Shown here: piece by piece, positions 34,949 to 44,819 of the stretch
How the letters are laid out: each line of letters begins with the position of its first letter
How positions within the stretch are numbered: the first letter of the stretch is position 1
Assembly (NCBI GenBank): GCA_028281765.1
Contig: JANQJF010000012.1
Span: 1 to 64,000 of the forward strand
Length of the DNA stretch: 64,000 bases
Reading direction: 5' to 3'
Source: Planctomycetota bacterium
GTDB lineage: Bacteria > Planctomycetota > UBA1135 > UBA2386
Notes under the pieces: generated by a model
Databases searched by the model: none
Told to the model about the DNA's origin: nothing
Seen by the model: only the letters and a program-made list of their open reading frames with translations
Translations under genes and position numbers: made by a program

Positions 34949-36076
34949 CATCGCGCGAGCCCGCACGATGCGCTGCTCGAGTGCGTCGCGATCCTCGCCG
35001 ACGACCGTCAAGTGCCCCATCTTGCGACCGGGCCGCGCGTCGGTCTTGCCGTAGAGATGCAGGCGCACGCGCGGTTCGGCGAGCACCCGATCCCACGGCG
35101 GCTCTCCGCCACTCCACAGGTCGCCGAGCAGGTTTGCCATGCACGCGGCGGGTGCCACCGGCTCGACCGACCCGAGCGGCAGCCCCGCGATCGCGCGCAC
35201 CTGCAGCTCGAATTGGCTGATCACGTGGGCGTCGATCGTCAGGTGTCCGGAGTTGTGCGGGCGCGGCGCAATCTCGTTGATCACGATCTCGCCGTCCGGC
35301 AGCACGAACATCTCGATGCACGCGACGCCGACGATGTCGAGCCCCTCGAATACGGCGCGCGCGACCTCGAGGGCACGTGCGCGCGCGTCTTCGGGCACGC
35401 GCGCCGGCCAGAGCGTGAGGTCGAGGATCTGGTTGGCGTGCCGATTCTCGAACGGATCGTAGAACACGGCTTCGCCATCGTGACCGCGTGCGCCGACGAC
35501 CGACACCTCGCATTCGAACGGCACGAGCCCCTCGAGAACCGCAGGCTGGCAGTCGAGTTCGCGCCACGCGTCGGCCACCTCGGCGGCGCTCGCCACGCGG
35601 CGTTGTCCGTGACCGTCGTAGCCCCATGCGGCAGTTTTCAGGATCCCGGCGCCGGGCACGATCTCCGGCGCGCGAGCGACGTCGTCCTCGCTGAGGATGT
35701 CCACGTAGGTCGCGACGGGCAGGCCGAGCGCGCGCATCGCACCCTTCTCGCGACTGCGGTTCTGCGACGTGTGCAGCAGCGAACCCGACGGGCGCACCGG
35801 TGCGAACTTCGCGGCTGCCTCCGTCGTCGCGGACGGAACGTTCTCGAACTCGAACGTCACTACGGAGACCGAGCGCGCGAACTCGGCAACCCGATCGAGG
35901 TCGTCCAGCGGCGCGATCACGTGACGGTCGACGGCGAGACTCGCGGGCGCGTCCTCGGCGTCCGTGAACACGGCGACGCGAAACCCGAGCCGATGCGCGG
36001 CCAGCGCGAACATCCGACCGAGTTGCCCACCACCGAGCACGCCGAGCGTGCTGCCCCGAGGCACAGGCTGAGTCAT
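34937..36076 (-). CDS. purK: 5-(carboxyamino)imidazole ribonucleotide synthase
   Basis: 379 residues. PurK uses ATP and bicarbonate to convert AIR to N5-CAIR in purine synthesis. N-terminal [21 protein letters not shown], then [24 protein letters not shown], the ATP-grasp region [13 protein letters not shown] and EVSVVGARG, and [12 protein letters not shown] are diagnostic. It starts at an ATGA overlap with the purE stop, so purE and purK form a tight operon with purE first. Confidence 0.97.
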   Translation of the reverse strand: MTQPVPRGSTLGVLGGGQLGRMFALAAHRLGFRVAVFTDAEDAPASLAVDRHVIAPLDDLDRVAEFARSVSVVTFEFENVPSATTEAAAKFAPVRPSGSLLHTSQNRSREKGAMRALGLPVATYVDILSEDDVARAPEIVPGAGILKTAAWGYDGHGQRRVASAAEVADAWRELDCQPAVLEGLVPFECEVSVVGARGHDGEAVFYDPFENRHANQILDLTLWPARVPEDARARALEVARAVFEGLDIVGVACIEMFVLPDGEIVINEIAPRPHNSGHLTIDAHVISQFELQVRAIAGLPLGSVEPVAPAACMANLLGDLWSGGEPPWDRVLAEPRVRLHLYGKTDARPGRKMGHLTVVGEDRDALEQRIVRARAMLQT

Positions 36077-36567
36077 TTCAGCTCCGCCGCGAGCGCGGCG
36101 CTAGCCAGGTCTTCGCGATACTTCTGCAGCTTCTGCTGCAGCGCGGGGTCCTTCGTCGCGAGCATCTGCGCGGCGTAGAGGCCGGCGTTCTTCGCGCCAG
36201 CTTCGCCGATCGCGAGCGTGCCAACCGGCACGCCACCGGGCATCTGCACGATCGACAACAGAGAGTCGACGCCCTTGAGCATCCGGCTCTCGACCGGCAC
36301 GCCGAGCACCGGAACGACGGTCCAGGCGGCGAGCATGCCGGGCAGGTGCGCGGAACCACCGGCGCCCGCGATGATCACCTCGAGCCCGCGCTCGATCGCG
36401 GTCGTCGCGTATTCGCGTAGCCGATCCGGCGTGCGGTGCGCGGACACGACCGAATACTCGTGCGGAATCTCGAACTGCTCGAGCATCTGCACCGCATGGC
36501 GAAGCGTCGGCCAGTCCGATGCGCTTCCCATGACGACGCCGACGCGGGGACTCTGTGTGTCGGACAT
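36073..36567 (-). CDS. purE: N5-CAIR mutase
   Basis: 164 residues from the ATG at 36567. PurE rearranges N5-CAIR to CAIR. Motifs: [33 protein letters not shown] and [18 protein letters not shown]. Class I type, matching the presence of purK. A TAGGAT hexamer (36608-36603, minus) sits about 35 nt upstream and could be the -10 of the operon. Confidence 0.97.
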   Translation of the reverse strand: MSDTQSPRVGVVMGSASDWPTLRHAVQMLEQFEIPHEYSVVSAHRTPDRLREYATTAIERGLEVIIAGAGGSAHLPGMLAAWTVVPVLGVPVESRMLKGVDSLLSIVQMPGGVPVGTLAIGEAGAKNAGLYAAQMLATKDPALQQKLQKYREDLASAALAAELK

Positions 36568-36640
36568 GTTGTCGCGCGCCTCGGGAAGAGGGTGAGCTGC
36601 GAATCCTAGAGGATGCGCCGGGCCAATCCAGCGCTTCCGG

Positions 36641-37546
36641 TCAGGACGCCCCGAACAGCGCTGTCTTCGCGTGCTCGATGATCCGCGTGACGGTAGGATG
36701 CTTGACCCGCCGCTCGGGTGAGATCGCGTAGAAGGTCTCCCGCGTCTTCTCGAGTTCGCCGAGCACGCGGACCCCATAGCGAGATCGCACCTCTTCCTCC
36801 ACCGCCGTCGGCGCCGGGAATACGCCGAACCCGGCCTGCCCGAACACCTTGAGCAACGCGCTGTCGTCGAACTCGCCGACGATCTCCGGACGGATCTCGT
36901 TTTGGTCGAGCCAAAGATCGAGCGAGGCGCGGATCGCGGTGTCGCGCGACGGCATCAAGAACGGAGCACGGTCGAGCGAACGCGGGAACCCACGCCGCAG
37001 CTTCGCCGCGAGCGACGGCGCCGCGAACAACGACGCTGTCGATTCGCCGAGCACGTGGTTGTAGGCCTTCACGTCGAGACCGGGTGAGGGCGGGATGTCG
37101 GACAGCACGAGGTCGAGCTCGTGCACGGCCAGCGCCGCGAACAGCTGCCGCGGATGGTCCTCGCGGCACACCAACCGCACCGCGTCCTCGCCGCGCATTG
37201 CGGGAGCGAGCAGCTGGAACGTCACGAGCTTCGCCATGACGTCGGCGATGCCGACCCGCAGCGTCTTCACGTTCCCTCCGCCCCGTGTGTGCACCGCGTC
37301 GAGCAGCTCGCGCCCCGTCTCGAAGATCACGTCCGCGTAGCCGTAGACGGTCTTGCCGGCTTCCGTCAGTTCCAGCCGCCGTCCGTGGCGTTCGAACAAC
37401 TGCTCGCCGAGAGAAGCCTCCAGACTCTTCAGCTGCATGCTGATCGAGGGACGCCCGACCATGAGTTTTCGACTGGCCGCGGCGACGCTTCCCTCTTGGA
37501 CAACGGTCCAGAAGTAGTGCAGATGGTTGTAATTGAGCCATTCCAT
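36641..37546 (-). CDS. LysR-family regulator, NhaR-like
   Basis: 301 residues. The N-terminal winged HTH begins [28 protein letters not shown], the opening typical of NhaR-type LysR regulators, followed by [23 protein letters not shown]. The C-terminal ~210 residues are the substrate-binding fold. NhaR of E. coli activates a Na+/H+ antiporter in response to sodium; no antiporter is adjacent here. The divergent HPF-like gene is 152 bp away. The region between starts has repeated GTCAAC / GTTGTCAAC boxes near 37562-37586, possible LysR sites. Confidence 0.9.
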   Translation of the reverse strand: MEWLNYNHLHYFWTVVQEGSVAAASRKLMVGRPSISMQLKSLEASLGEQLFERHGRRLELTEAGKTVYGYADVIFETGRELLDAVHTRGGGNVKTLRVGIADVMAKLVTFQLLAPAMRGEDAVRLVCREDHPRQLFAALAVHELDLVLSDIPPSPGLDVKAYNHVLGESTASLFAAPSLAAKLRRGFPRSLDRAPFLMPSRDTAIRASLDLWLDQNEIRPEIVGEFDDSALLKVFGQAGFGVFPAPTAVEEEVRSRYGVRVLGELEKTRETFYAISPERRVKHPTVTRIIEHAKTALFGAS

Positions 37547-37698
37547 GGGCGCTTCAGAGCGTCAACCATACTGACGTAAGTTGTCAACGCTATGGACGCG
37601 CGTTGAACGATTTTGGGGTCGATACTCCTGCAACCCGGGAGCGGACCACCGAACCGAAGCCGCATCACCGGGCCTCACCGAAACAGAGAGGCACCATC

Positions 37699-38034
37699 AT
37701 GAAGACCATCCTGAGAGCCAACCGAGTCCCTGTCTCCAAGCGCGGTCGCCGCAAGCTGGAAGACTTCGTGGAGACCACGTTCGCTCGTCTCAGCGAGCGG
37801 ATCCATCGGATCCGCGTCACGCTGCACGACGTGAACGGGCTGCGAGGAGGCAACGACATCCTGTGTCGGGTCGAGGTCGTTTCGTCCGCCGGACGGATCG
37901 TCATCGACGAGACCAGCGACCGCCCGTTGCGCGCGGTGATGGGGGCCTGCCTGCGGGCGACGAAGACGATGTGGAGACGGATCGACAAGCTGCGTTCGCG
38001 GCGTCGCCGTCACAAGCCCGACGAGGCCGCATGA
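37699..38034 (+). CDS. HPF/RaiA-like ribosome-associated protein
   Basis: 111 residues from the ATG at 37699 (AGAGG 9 nt before). The beta-alpha-beta core RRKLEDFVETTFARLSERIHRIRVTLHDVNG and LRAVMGACLRATKTMWRRIDKLRSRRRR fit short hibernation-promoting factors, which bind the 30S decoding region in slow growth. There is no long-HPF C-terminal dimerisation domain. Very basic C-terminus. A strong terminator hairpin follows 120 bp after the stop. Confidence 0.75.
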   Translation: MKTILRANRVPVSKRGRRKLEDFVETTFARLSERIHRIRVTLHDVNGLRGGNDILCRVEVVSSAGRIVIDETSDRPLRAVMGACLRATKTMWRRIDKLRSRRRRHKPDEAA

Positions 38035-38068
38035 CTTCCTGGATTCTCCTTCCTGAGAACCGTTTCGA

Positions 38069-38344
38069 ATGACGCAGCGAGCCACGACTCGCCGCGTCTC
38101 TCGAGACCTTCCTTCCGACGGGCGGCAATCGTTCCGCCTGGTACCTGGTACGGCCGTGGCCCGATCTCGATCGGGCCACGGCGCTTTTCGTTTGGGCGCT
38201 CGCAGCAAGCTGCTGGTGATCTTGTGCGCAATCGCATGCGTGATCGCAGCTACGTTCGCGTCCAGCGTTCATCAGCAGCTCGCCATCGCCGCGTTCCTCT
38301 TGCTACTACTTGCCGCCCGAGAGTCCGCTCGGCGACTTCTCTGA
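38069..38344 (+). CDS. Possible small membrane protein
   Basis: A 91-codon frame. The first half is Arg-rich without a recognised domain; the second half is hydrophobic (LLVILCAIACVIAATF, AIAAFLLLLLAAR). A terminator-like hairpin lies inside it at 38155-38188, and its end overlaps the convergent lipoprotein gene. Either only the part after the hairpin is a gene with a non-ATG start, or the frame is not coding. Confidence 0.25.
   Translation: MTQRATTRRVSRDLPSDGRQSFRLVPGTAVARSRSGHGAFRLGARSKLLVILCAIACVIAATFASSVHQQLAIAAFLLLLLAARESARRLL
38155..38188 (+). terminator. Rho-independent terminator after the HPF-like gene
   Basis: CGTGGCCCGAT-CTCG-ATCGGGCCACG is a perfect 11-bp stem with a 4-nt loop. 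It is followed by GCGCTTTTCGTTT. It stands about 120 bp after the HPF stop. Confidence 0.75.
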
Positions 38345-39889
38345 GCCCCCCTCGTCGGCTTCCACATTCCGGACGCCAGGCAACTGCGCGAGCACGCGGT
38401 AGATCAGATGCATGATCTCGGGCCGCCGATACTCCATGTGCGCGCCGATCGGGTCCAGCGCCCCAACGGTCAATCCGACCCATGGGTTGGCCAGATCCAA
38501 CCCATGCCAGCCGCTGCGAATCACATCGGAACAGTCGACGTAGTGAACGCCGGGTCCGAACTGTCGACTGGCTGAGAGAGCCCCGCTGAGAGGTTCGGAA
38601 TCCGCCACCTCCCACGACGCCCCGATCGCCGCAGTGGCTTCAGTCGCTGCGGACTGATGCACCGCTCCGAGATTGAATGCTCCGCGGTGATACCGACCCC
38701 AGTCCTGCTTCGCATCGAAAACCCCTCCCATCACGTACTCGTCGATGAGGTGCACGGGAATGTTGACGATGGGCACGTGCGCCAAGGTCTCGGGGACGTA
38801 GTGCACGTGACGCGTCGCTACTTCGCGGACTTGGGTGTAGCCGTAGTTCAGCGGCGTCATGATCAAGGACAGCACGAACGAGAACGGAAGCTTCGCCCAG
38901 TCGATGAAGCGACGCGCTCCCGGAGACTGTTGCGACGAACGCTTCGTCGTCACCCACGGGATCCCTTCCGCGCCGGTCGACGTGTAGGCGTTGAGTGGAA
39001 CGTTGGCGACGGGGTAGAGGAAGCTGTTTGCGTAGTCGTGCTCGCTCTGCGCGATTACCAGAGGGTAGTTCGGCTCGGTCGGCAGGTTCAGAGGAACCAG
39101 CGCGGGAAGGACGAAAACACCACCCTGCACGGAGTCCAAGTATTGGAACTTCGCGGACTGAGGTAGCTCGACCGCCCCGAGACTGGTCTTGACGAAGCCG
39201 GACAGGATTCGACAACCAAGACTGTGCCCCACCAGATAGAGGTCGGGTACGTCAGCCGGCTCGAACGATTCGTCGAGCATCACCTCGACGGCATCGCGCA
39301 AGCTGCCATAGCCGATCCGATCCGCAAGGCCTGCCTTTGACCAGAACGTAACCGGGAACAACATGTAGTCCGGCACGAACGAGAGACAGCGAGCAAAGCT
39401 CGGAGACGGGATGAACGACTCGATCGCTGACTCGATCGCATGCTGCGACGAATCCCAGGAGACGCACACGATCGCCCAATCGTCGGCGATCTCCGTCTCG
39501 GCTTCGGTGAGCGCGGACTCGGGGTCGCCCAACGACTGGAACTTGTCCCCCGCCGCCTTGAGGTAGTAGCGAACGTACTGCAGATAGTCGGTGACCGACT
39601 CCTCGCGCGACAGACCCCAACCGAAACTGACGATCGCGATCTTTCGAACCGGATGACCGTTGTCGCGGCGGGCCTTCGCGTCAGCCGCAAATCGCTGCAC
39701 TTCCGACCCGCTCGTCAGTCGGCCATCCGTGTTGAAGTCCAGGAAGTAGGGCCCTCCTCGGATCTGCTCCAACCACGCGACATCGCGCGTCAGATCGGCA
39801 ATCGTCGGTCGATGGGCGCAGGATCCGAGAAAAGCTGCGATCGATACGATCGCAAGATTCAATGCAACACGGACGAAACGGAAGTCCAT
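38306..39889 (-). CDS. Lipoprotein with alpha/beta-hydrolase nucleophile elbow
   Basis: 527 residues from the ATG at 39889, with AAGGAG upstream. Lipoprotein signal MDFRFVRVALNLAIVSIAAFLGSC (Cys24). The motif LVGHSLGCRILSGF is a classic G-x-S-x-G serine hydrolase elbow, in the middle of the protein. The N-terminal part (FDFNTDGRLTSGSEVQRF region; KIAIVSFGWGLSREE) suggests the beta-strands of a hydrolase sheet. No specific family is recognised. A hydrophobic helix FSFVLSLIMTPLNYGY lies near residue 350. An envelope esterase or lipase-like protein is the best guess. Confidence 0.75.
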   Translation of the reverse strand: MDFRFVRVALNLAIVSIAAFLGSCAHRPTIADLTRDVAWLEQIRGGPYFLDFNTDGRLTSGSEVQRFAADAKARRDNGHPVRKIAIVSFGWGLSREESVTDYLQYVRYYLKAAGDKFQSLGDPESALTEAETEIADDWAIVCVSWDSSQHAIESAIESFIPSPSFARCLSFVPDYMLFPVTFWSKAGLADRIGYGSLRDAVEVMLDESFEPADVPDLYLVGHSLGCRILSGFVKTSLGAVELPQSAKFQYLDSVQGGVFVLPALVPLNLPTEPNYPLVIAQSEHDYANSFLYPVANVPLNAYTSTGAEGIPWVTTKRSSQQSPGARRFIDWAKLPFSFVLSLIMTPLNYGYTQVREVATRHVHYVPETLAHVPIVNIPVHLIDEYVMGGVFDAKQDWGRYHRGAFNLGAVHQSAATEATAAIGASWEVADSEPLSGALSASRQFGPGVHYVDCSDVIRSGWHGLDLANPWVGLTVGALDPIGAHMEYRRPEIMHLIYRVLAQLPGVRNVEADEGGSEKSPSGLSGGK

Positions 39890-39976
39890 TCGCTCTCCTT
39901 CTGTATGACCGGCCAATCATACGGATACGGAGCACGACGACGCCACTTGGTTGCGTAGGAATCAGAGACTTGATGT

Positions 39977-41389
39977 CTACAACATCCCGACCGTCATCAC
40001 CCGCGCATCCGCGAACTGCACGCCGAGCGGGTTGACGCCCGGCTGCACCGCGAGCGCCTGAAGCGTGAAGTTCAGACCGGCGAAGCCCGGGCTCGCCGGC
40101 ATGGTCAGCCGGTGCTCGCTGACACCCTGAGCATTCGCGGCCGCCATCGGGAACACGAAGAACACCTGGGTCTGCCAGAAGAAGCAGCCCGGCGCACCGA
40201 TCAGCGCGAGGTCGGGCGCACCCGGATTGACGCTGCCCCAGTGCATGACCGGCACGGTGCCTGGCACGAAGCCACCGACGTGCTGGATCAGCTCGAGACC
40301 GACGTAGGGCAACTGCGCGAAGTCGCCACTCGGACCCGGCGGCGTCAGGCAACCGGGCAGAGACAGTCCACCGGACGCCATCGCCGCGACCGGAGTCGCC
40401 GGGCCGTAGCCATCGGTCAGGTTGGACGTGATGGTCCCACCACCGATAACGCGCGCCTGACCACCGAACGTCACGACGCTCGCGATCTCCGGCAGGAACG
40501 TCATGCCGACGTCCATCGCCGAGATCGGCGGCGATCCGGCCGCGATGTTCGACCACGTCGCGCCGTCCCACTCCCAGGTCTGACGCAGCCACTGGCCGGT
40601 GAACGCGCCGACCCCGCCAAACAGGATCGTACGCTCCCGAACCGAGTCGTAAGCGAACGCGGGACCGCCGGTGAGCGCCGTGTTCGGCAGCGAGCCGACG
40701 CCTTGCCAGATCGTGCCGTCGTACTCGTACACCGTGGCCGTCGTCGCGCCTCCGGCGGTCACGCACACGCCACGGTTGGCGTCGTATGCGAGTGCGTGAT
40801 ACGCCCGAGACCCCGGCGAGGCCAGCGGCGTAGCCTGCGTCCAATCGGTGCCGTCGAACTCCCAGGTCGCCGATGTCGTGGGGCCACCGTTGACCTGGCC
40901 ACCGACGAGGACGACGCGATCGCGCAGACTGTCGTACGCCATCGCGGCACCGACCAACGGCGGCGGCGAGTTCGTGGGCGACAGCTGGCTCCAGTTGTTG
41001 CCATCCCACGTCCACGTGTCGTTGAGGATTCCGGCAGCGGTCCACCCGCCGAACATGACGATGACGTTGCGACGGCTGTCGAACGCCGCCGCGTGCGAGT
41101 GCCGCGGCGGTGGAGAGGTCGCAGGGTTGCGTTGGGACCAGCTCTGGCCGTTGAACGTCCACGTGTCGCCGAAGAACAGCTGAGCCGACATCGTGTAGTC
41201 GGTGCCGCCGAACATCACGGCGCCGCGCGCGGCCGGCGACGCACCGGTGGGCCCGTACACCAGGATGTGCTCGGAGCGCGCGGTCGGAATCGTCGTCGGC
41301 GAGAACGGCGTCCACAGTTGCGCGGTGAGTGGCGCGTGGCTCAGCGCGAGCAGAACAGGAGCGAGAGAGAGGGTGGAGATAGACTTCAT
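39977..41389 (-). CDS. Exported kelch-repeat beta-propeller protein
   Basis: 470 residues. Signal peptide ISTLSLAPVLLALSHAPLTAQ. Six kelch blades with the R-x-(V/T)-(V/I)-(M/L)-(F/V)-GG ... D-T-W-x-(W/F)-D/N-G pattern: AVMFGGTDYT, VIVMFGGWTA, DTWTWDGNNWSQ, VVLVGGQV, TWEFDGTDWTQ, TILFGGVG, TWEWDGATW. The C-terminal ~130 residues are a separate beta domain with two conserved cysteines (LPGCLTPPG, GAPGCFFWQTQVFF) of the kind found on many planctomycete exported proteins. No enzymatic residues of galactose oxidase were identified. Confidence 0.87.
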   Translation of the reverse strand: MKSISTLSLAPVLLALSHAPLTAQLWTPFSPTTIPTARSEHILVYGPTGASPAARGAVMFGGTDYTMSAQLFFGDTWTFNGQSWSQRNPATSPPPRHSHAAAFDSRRNVIVMFGGWTAAGILNDTWTWDGNNWSQLSPTNSPPPLVGAAMAYDSLRDRVVLVGGQVNGGPTTSATWEFDGTDWTQATPLASPGSRAYHALAYDANRGVCVTAGGATTATVYEYDGTIWQGVGSLPNTALTGGPAFAYDSVRERTILFGGVGAFTGQWLRQTWEWDGATWSNIAAGSPPISAMDVGMTFLPEIASVVTFGGQARVIGGGTITSNLTDGYGPATPVAAMASGGLSLPGCLTPPGPSGDFAQLPYVGLELIQHVGGFVPGTVPVMHWGSVNPGAPDLALIGAPGCFFWQTQVFFVFPMAAANAQGVSEHRLTMPASPGFAGLNFTLQALAVQPGVNPLGVQFADARVMTVGML

Positions 41390-41494
41390 GCGTTATTCGA
41401 ATCGGGATGTAGAACACGCACGTGGGCGGACGCACGCGCTCGGTTCACCCCGGAGAGCGCACGAACGCGCCGCGCGTCCGGCTCGAGGTTCGAT

Positions 41495-44098
41495 TCAGTG
41501 GCCGGACTCGGTCGCCTCGTCCAGCTGCGCTCGCAGCGCCGCCAGGCGCTCGCGTGCGTGAAACTCACGCTCGGTCAGGTTGTCGTCGGACGCGAACAAA
41601 GTCGCCGCCCGCTCGTACTGCTCCCGCGCCGCGGACAGCTCCCCCTCGCCGTGCAGCAGCATACCGAGAACTACTGCCGCGTGTGGAGACTCCTTCCGCA
41701 GCGCCACGACCTCACGCATCGCCTCGAGGTTCGCCGCCGAATCCGCAGAGAGCTGGCACGCGTACAGCACACTCGACTCGAGCTCAGGATCCGGGAACCG
41801 CCGCAGCGCCTCCAGGCTCGCGTCGCGAGAGGCGTTCCAGTCATTGAGGTCGCCGTAGGCTCGCGCCAGCATGTAGTGGACCCGCCAGCCCGCATCGTCG
41901 ATCGCGCGCACACGTTCCAACCACACGAGCGCCTCCTGGGTCTGACCCGACGTGCCGAACGCCCGTCCCAACTCGTGCATCACGTTTACGGATTCGGGCT
42001 GGATCTCGAGCGCGCGCTGCAGATGGGGAATCGCCTCCTCCGGACGCCCGCTATCGATGAGGACCGTGCCGATCCGCGCTGCCGAAGTCGCCACGCCCGG
42101 CAACAGGGCCTCCGCTTTGCGGTAGCACTCGATCGCCTGATCCCATTCCCTGCGGTTCTGGTGGAGGTTCCCGCGGATCCCCCACGCCATCGCGGTGGGC
42201 CGGACCGCGAGTGATCGATCGAACGCGGCGATCGCTTCGGACATTTGCCCGGCGTTGCCGAGCAAGGCCCCCATGTACGCCAGCGCTTCGGGGTCGTCCG
42301 GGTTGGCAGCAACAGCGCGTCGACCGAATCGCACGCCGTCGCTCGCTCCACCGTCGAAGTCCAGACTCGCGCGCGCGAGGACACTCCACGTCCAGGGTTC
42401 ATCGGGCCAGCGCGCCTCGACCGCCGCCGAACTCGCGAGATAGGCCGCTCGATCCTTGAGCACCGCGGACACCAGCGTACGCAGGTAGTGGTAGACCGCG
42501 TGGTCGTTCCCCGGCAGCCGAATCGCGTTGCCGTAGTGCCCGTGCGCGCGCCTCAAGAGCGAACGGTCCTGCACCTGCCGCCAGCGCCCGTAGAGCAACG
42601 TGCCGCGGACGAACTCGAGCACGCCGTCCGTCGCCATCGCGCGATCCGCCTCGACCGGTTCCCCGGCGAGAATCGTATCGCGCAGGTACGCGAAGGCCGG
42701 GTCGTCCGAACCCGCGAGTATCGCGATCGCTCGCTCGTTGTCGCGCACCGCGAAGCTCGCGAGCGCCAGCCCCGCTCGCGCGAGTCGCTGCGAGGGATCC
42801 AGCGCCGTCGCCTCCTCGAAACTCGCGCGCGCGACGTCGATCGCGTCCGTGTGAAGTGCGATGTAGCCGCGCGCCGCAGCGCGCCGTGCGTCTTCCGCCC
42901 TCTCGATCGCCGCCAACCGTTCGTTGCGCTCGGAAAGCCGCGGCCACTCGGCCGCGACGAACCCAACGAGCACCGCGAGGACCAACCCCGCGACGAGCGC
43001 GACGGCACGCATCGGCTCGCGACGCACCCAGCGCCCGAAGCGCACGAACGCCGGCAGCGGCCGCGCTTGGATCGGTCGACCCTCGGCGAACGCCTCGAGG
43101 TCGTCCGCGAACGCGGTCATGTCGAGGTAGCGGAGATCGCGATCGCGCGCCATCGCGGTGGCGGTCGCGACCCGCAGGTCTTGCGGCACCCAACGCGGAA
43201 TCCGTGCGACGTCGAGCGGTGGCGAGCCGAGCACCGTCTCGAACAGCGCGTGCCAGGACGGCGCCTGGAACGCCCGCTCGAGTGTCAGCAGCTCGAACAG
43301 CACGAGCCCGAGCGCGTACACGTCGCAGCGCGCGTCGATCGACGAGCCGTCGATCTGCTCGGGCGCCATGTAGGCCGGCGTGCCGACCGCGTCGCCGGTA
43401 TGCGTGAGCGACTCCTCGGTCGAACGGTCCTCGTGCACGAGCCCGAAGTCGAGGACGACCGGCGTGCCGTCATCACGCAGCATGATGTTCGCCGGCTTCA
43501 GGTCGCGATGCACCAGGCCCGTGTCGTGCGCACCGGCGAGCGCGCGCGCGAGCTCGGTCGTGATGCGCACGGCTTCGACAATCCGCGCCTTCGACGCGCC
43601 GAGCTCTCCCGCTTTCGCCCGCTCGAGCTCGATGTAGGCGGACAGGCTCGAACCTTCCACCTGCTCCATGACGACGAACGGCTGCCCGTCGTGCACGCCG
43701 ACATCGAAGATCGAGCAGATGCGCGCATCACGCAGCTGCGACAGCGCCCGCGACTCCCGGCGGAGCCGCGCCTCGTGCCGAGACGACGCGCGATTGTGCA
43801 GCAGCTTCAGCGCGACGCGTCGGCCGAGCTCCTCGTCGACCGCGTCGAACACGCGCGCCTGCCCACCGGCGCCGAGCTCGCCGACGATCTCGTAGCGCCC
43901 GATGTGCGTCCCGGTACGATCGTCACGCGAACCCGGCGTGCCCGGCGTGACGATGCAGCGCTGCTGCTCGAGCATCTCCTCGACGCGCGAACGCCAGTCT
44001 TCGGGGAGCTGACGCAGCCGGTCACGCACGTCCTCCCCGGAACGCGCAGCGGCGAGGATCGCGTCCGCGACGTCGATCGGATCACCCGCGGGCCTCAC
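41495..44098 (-). CDS. Transmembrane Ser/Thr protein kinase with TPR outside domain
   Basis: 867 residues. A short helical leader (1-60) precedes a Hanks-type kinase domain (about 68-335): GELGAGGQARVFDA, the ATP Lys in VALKLLH, HRDLKPANIM, DFGLVHE, GTPAYMAPEQIDG. A transmembrane helix at about 370-390 (AVALVAGLVLAVLVGFVAAEW) is followed by some 450 residues of TPR repeats. The start overlaps the stop of the sigma gene by 4 nt, so kinase and sigma factor are made together. In planctomycetes, sigma factors paired with Ser/Thr kinases are a known theme; the kinase may control the sigma factor by phosphorylation. Confidence 0.95.
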   Translation of the reverse strand: MRPAGDPIDVADAILAAARSGEDVRDRLRQLPEDWRSRVEEMLEQQRCIVTPGTPGSRDDRTGTHIGRYEIVGELGAGGQARVFDAVDEELGRRVALKLLHNRASSRHEARLRRESRALSQLRDARICSIFDVGVHDGQPFVVMEQVEGSSLSAYIELERAKAGELGASKARIVEAVRITTELARALAGAHDTGLVHRDLKPANIMLRDDGTPVVLDFGLVHEDRSTEESLTHTGDAVGTPAYMAPEQIDGSSIDARCDVYALGLVLFELLTLERAFQAPSWHALFETVLGSPPLDVARIPRWVPQDLRVATATAMARDRDLRYLDMTAFADDLEAFAEGRPIQARPLPAFVRFGRWVRREPMRAVALVAGLVLAVLVGFVAAEWPRLSERNERLAAIERAEDARRAAARGYIALHTDAIDVARASFEEATALDPSQRLARAGLALASFAVRDNERAIAILAGSDDPAFAYLRDTILAGEPVEADRAMATDGVLEFVRGTLLYGRWRQVQDRSLLRRAHGHYGNAIRLPGNDHAVYHYLRTLVSAVLKDRAAYLASSAAVEARWPDEPWTWSVLARASLDFDGGASDGVRFGRRAVAANPDDPEALAYMGALLGNAGQMSEAIAAFDRSLAVRPTAMAWGIRGNLHQNRREWDQAIECYRKAEALLPGVATSAARIGTVLIDSGRPEEAIPHLQRALEIQPESVNVMHELGRAFGTSGQTQEALVWLERVRAIDDAGWRVHYMLARAYGDLNDWNASRDASLEALRRFPDPELESSVLYACQLSADSAANLEAMREVVALRKESPHAAVVLGMLLHGEGELSAAREQYERAATLFASDDNLTEREFHARERLAALRAQLDEATESGH

Positions 44099-44739
44099 CG
44101 GGAAAACCCACTCACGTTCGCGTCGATCTCCCGACGCAGCCGCCCGATCGCACGCTCGAGTCGGTCGAACGCCGTCGCGCGCGCCATGCCCTCCTGCGTC
44201 GCGATCTCACGGATCGTCAGCTCGTCGAGGTAGTAGAGCTCGATCAGTCGGCGCTGCTCGGGCTCGAGACGGTCGAGCGCGTTCCGCACGACCTCGTAGT
44301 CGTGCCGACGCGCGGCGCTCGACATCACGCTCGTGCGCGGATCGAGCGGTTCGCGATCGTCTCCGACGACATGCGCATCACCCCGCGGCACCGGCCGCTG
44401 CCGCGTCCGCACGTAGCGCGCGCGGTCGACGATGCGGTGCCGCACGATCGTGCAGAGCCACGCGAAGAACGAACGAGTGCCGCGATACTCGAACTGCGGC
44501 AGCGCGGCCCACGCCTCCGCGACGGCCGCCTGATACATGTCCTCCTCGTCGAAGTCGGCCCGCGCCACGTCCCCGATCGACTTGGCGATGACCATGCGCA
44601 GACGGATCGACTCGCGCTCGATCAGCCGACCGAACGCCGCCTGGTCGCCGTCGAGAGAACGGTCGACGAGTGCGCGGCTGTCGGTGTGGAGCGGAACGAT
44701 CACGGGTCGATCTTCCCCCGCATTCGAAGCCAGCGTCAA
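44095..44739 (-). CDS. RNA polymerase sigma factor, ECF-like, kinase-paired
   Basis: 214 residues. Region 2: DEEDMYQAAVAEAWAAL and SFFAWLCTIVRHRIVDRARY. Region 4: LDRLEPEQRRLIELYYLDELTIREIATQEGMARATAFDRLERAIGRLR. The linker is longer than usual (MSSAARRHDYEV region). Its stop (ATGA) overlaps the kinase start. A GTG at about 44703 is an alternative start. No anti-sigma gene is near, so the kinase is the likely regulator. Confidence 0.9.
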   Translation of the reverse strand: MTLASNAGEDRPVIVPLHTDSRALVDRSLDGDQAAFGRLIERESIRLRMVIAKSIGDVARADFDEEDMYQAAVAEAWAALPQFEYRGTRSFFAWLCTIVRHRIVDRARYVRTRQRPVPRGDAHVVGDDREPLDPRTSVMSSAARRHDYEVVRNALDRLEPEQRRLIELYYLDELTIREIATQEGMARATAFDRLERAIGRLRREIDANVSGFSR

Positions 44740-44819
44740 CGGGCTCGGGCCCTCAGAGAAAAGCTGATTTTCGTCCGGACAACCGCAGCCGCAGCACGCT
44801 TGGTGACAGGAGCAGAGTC

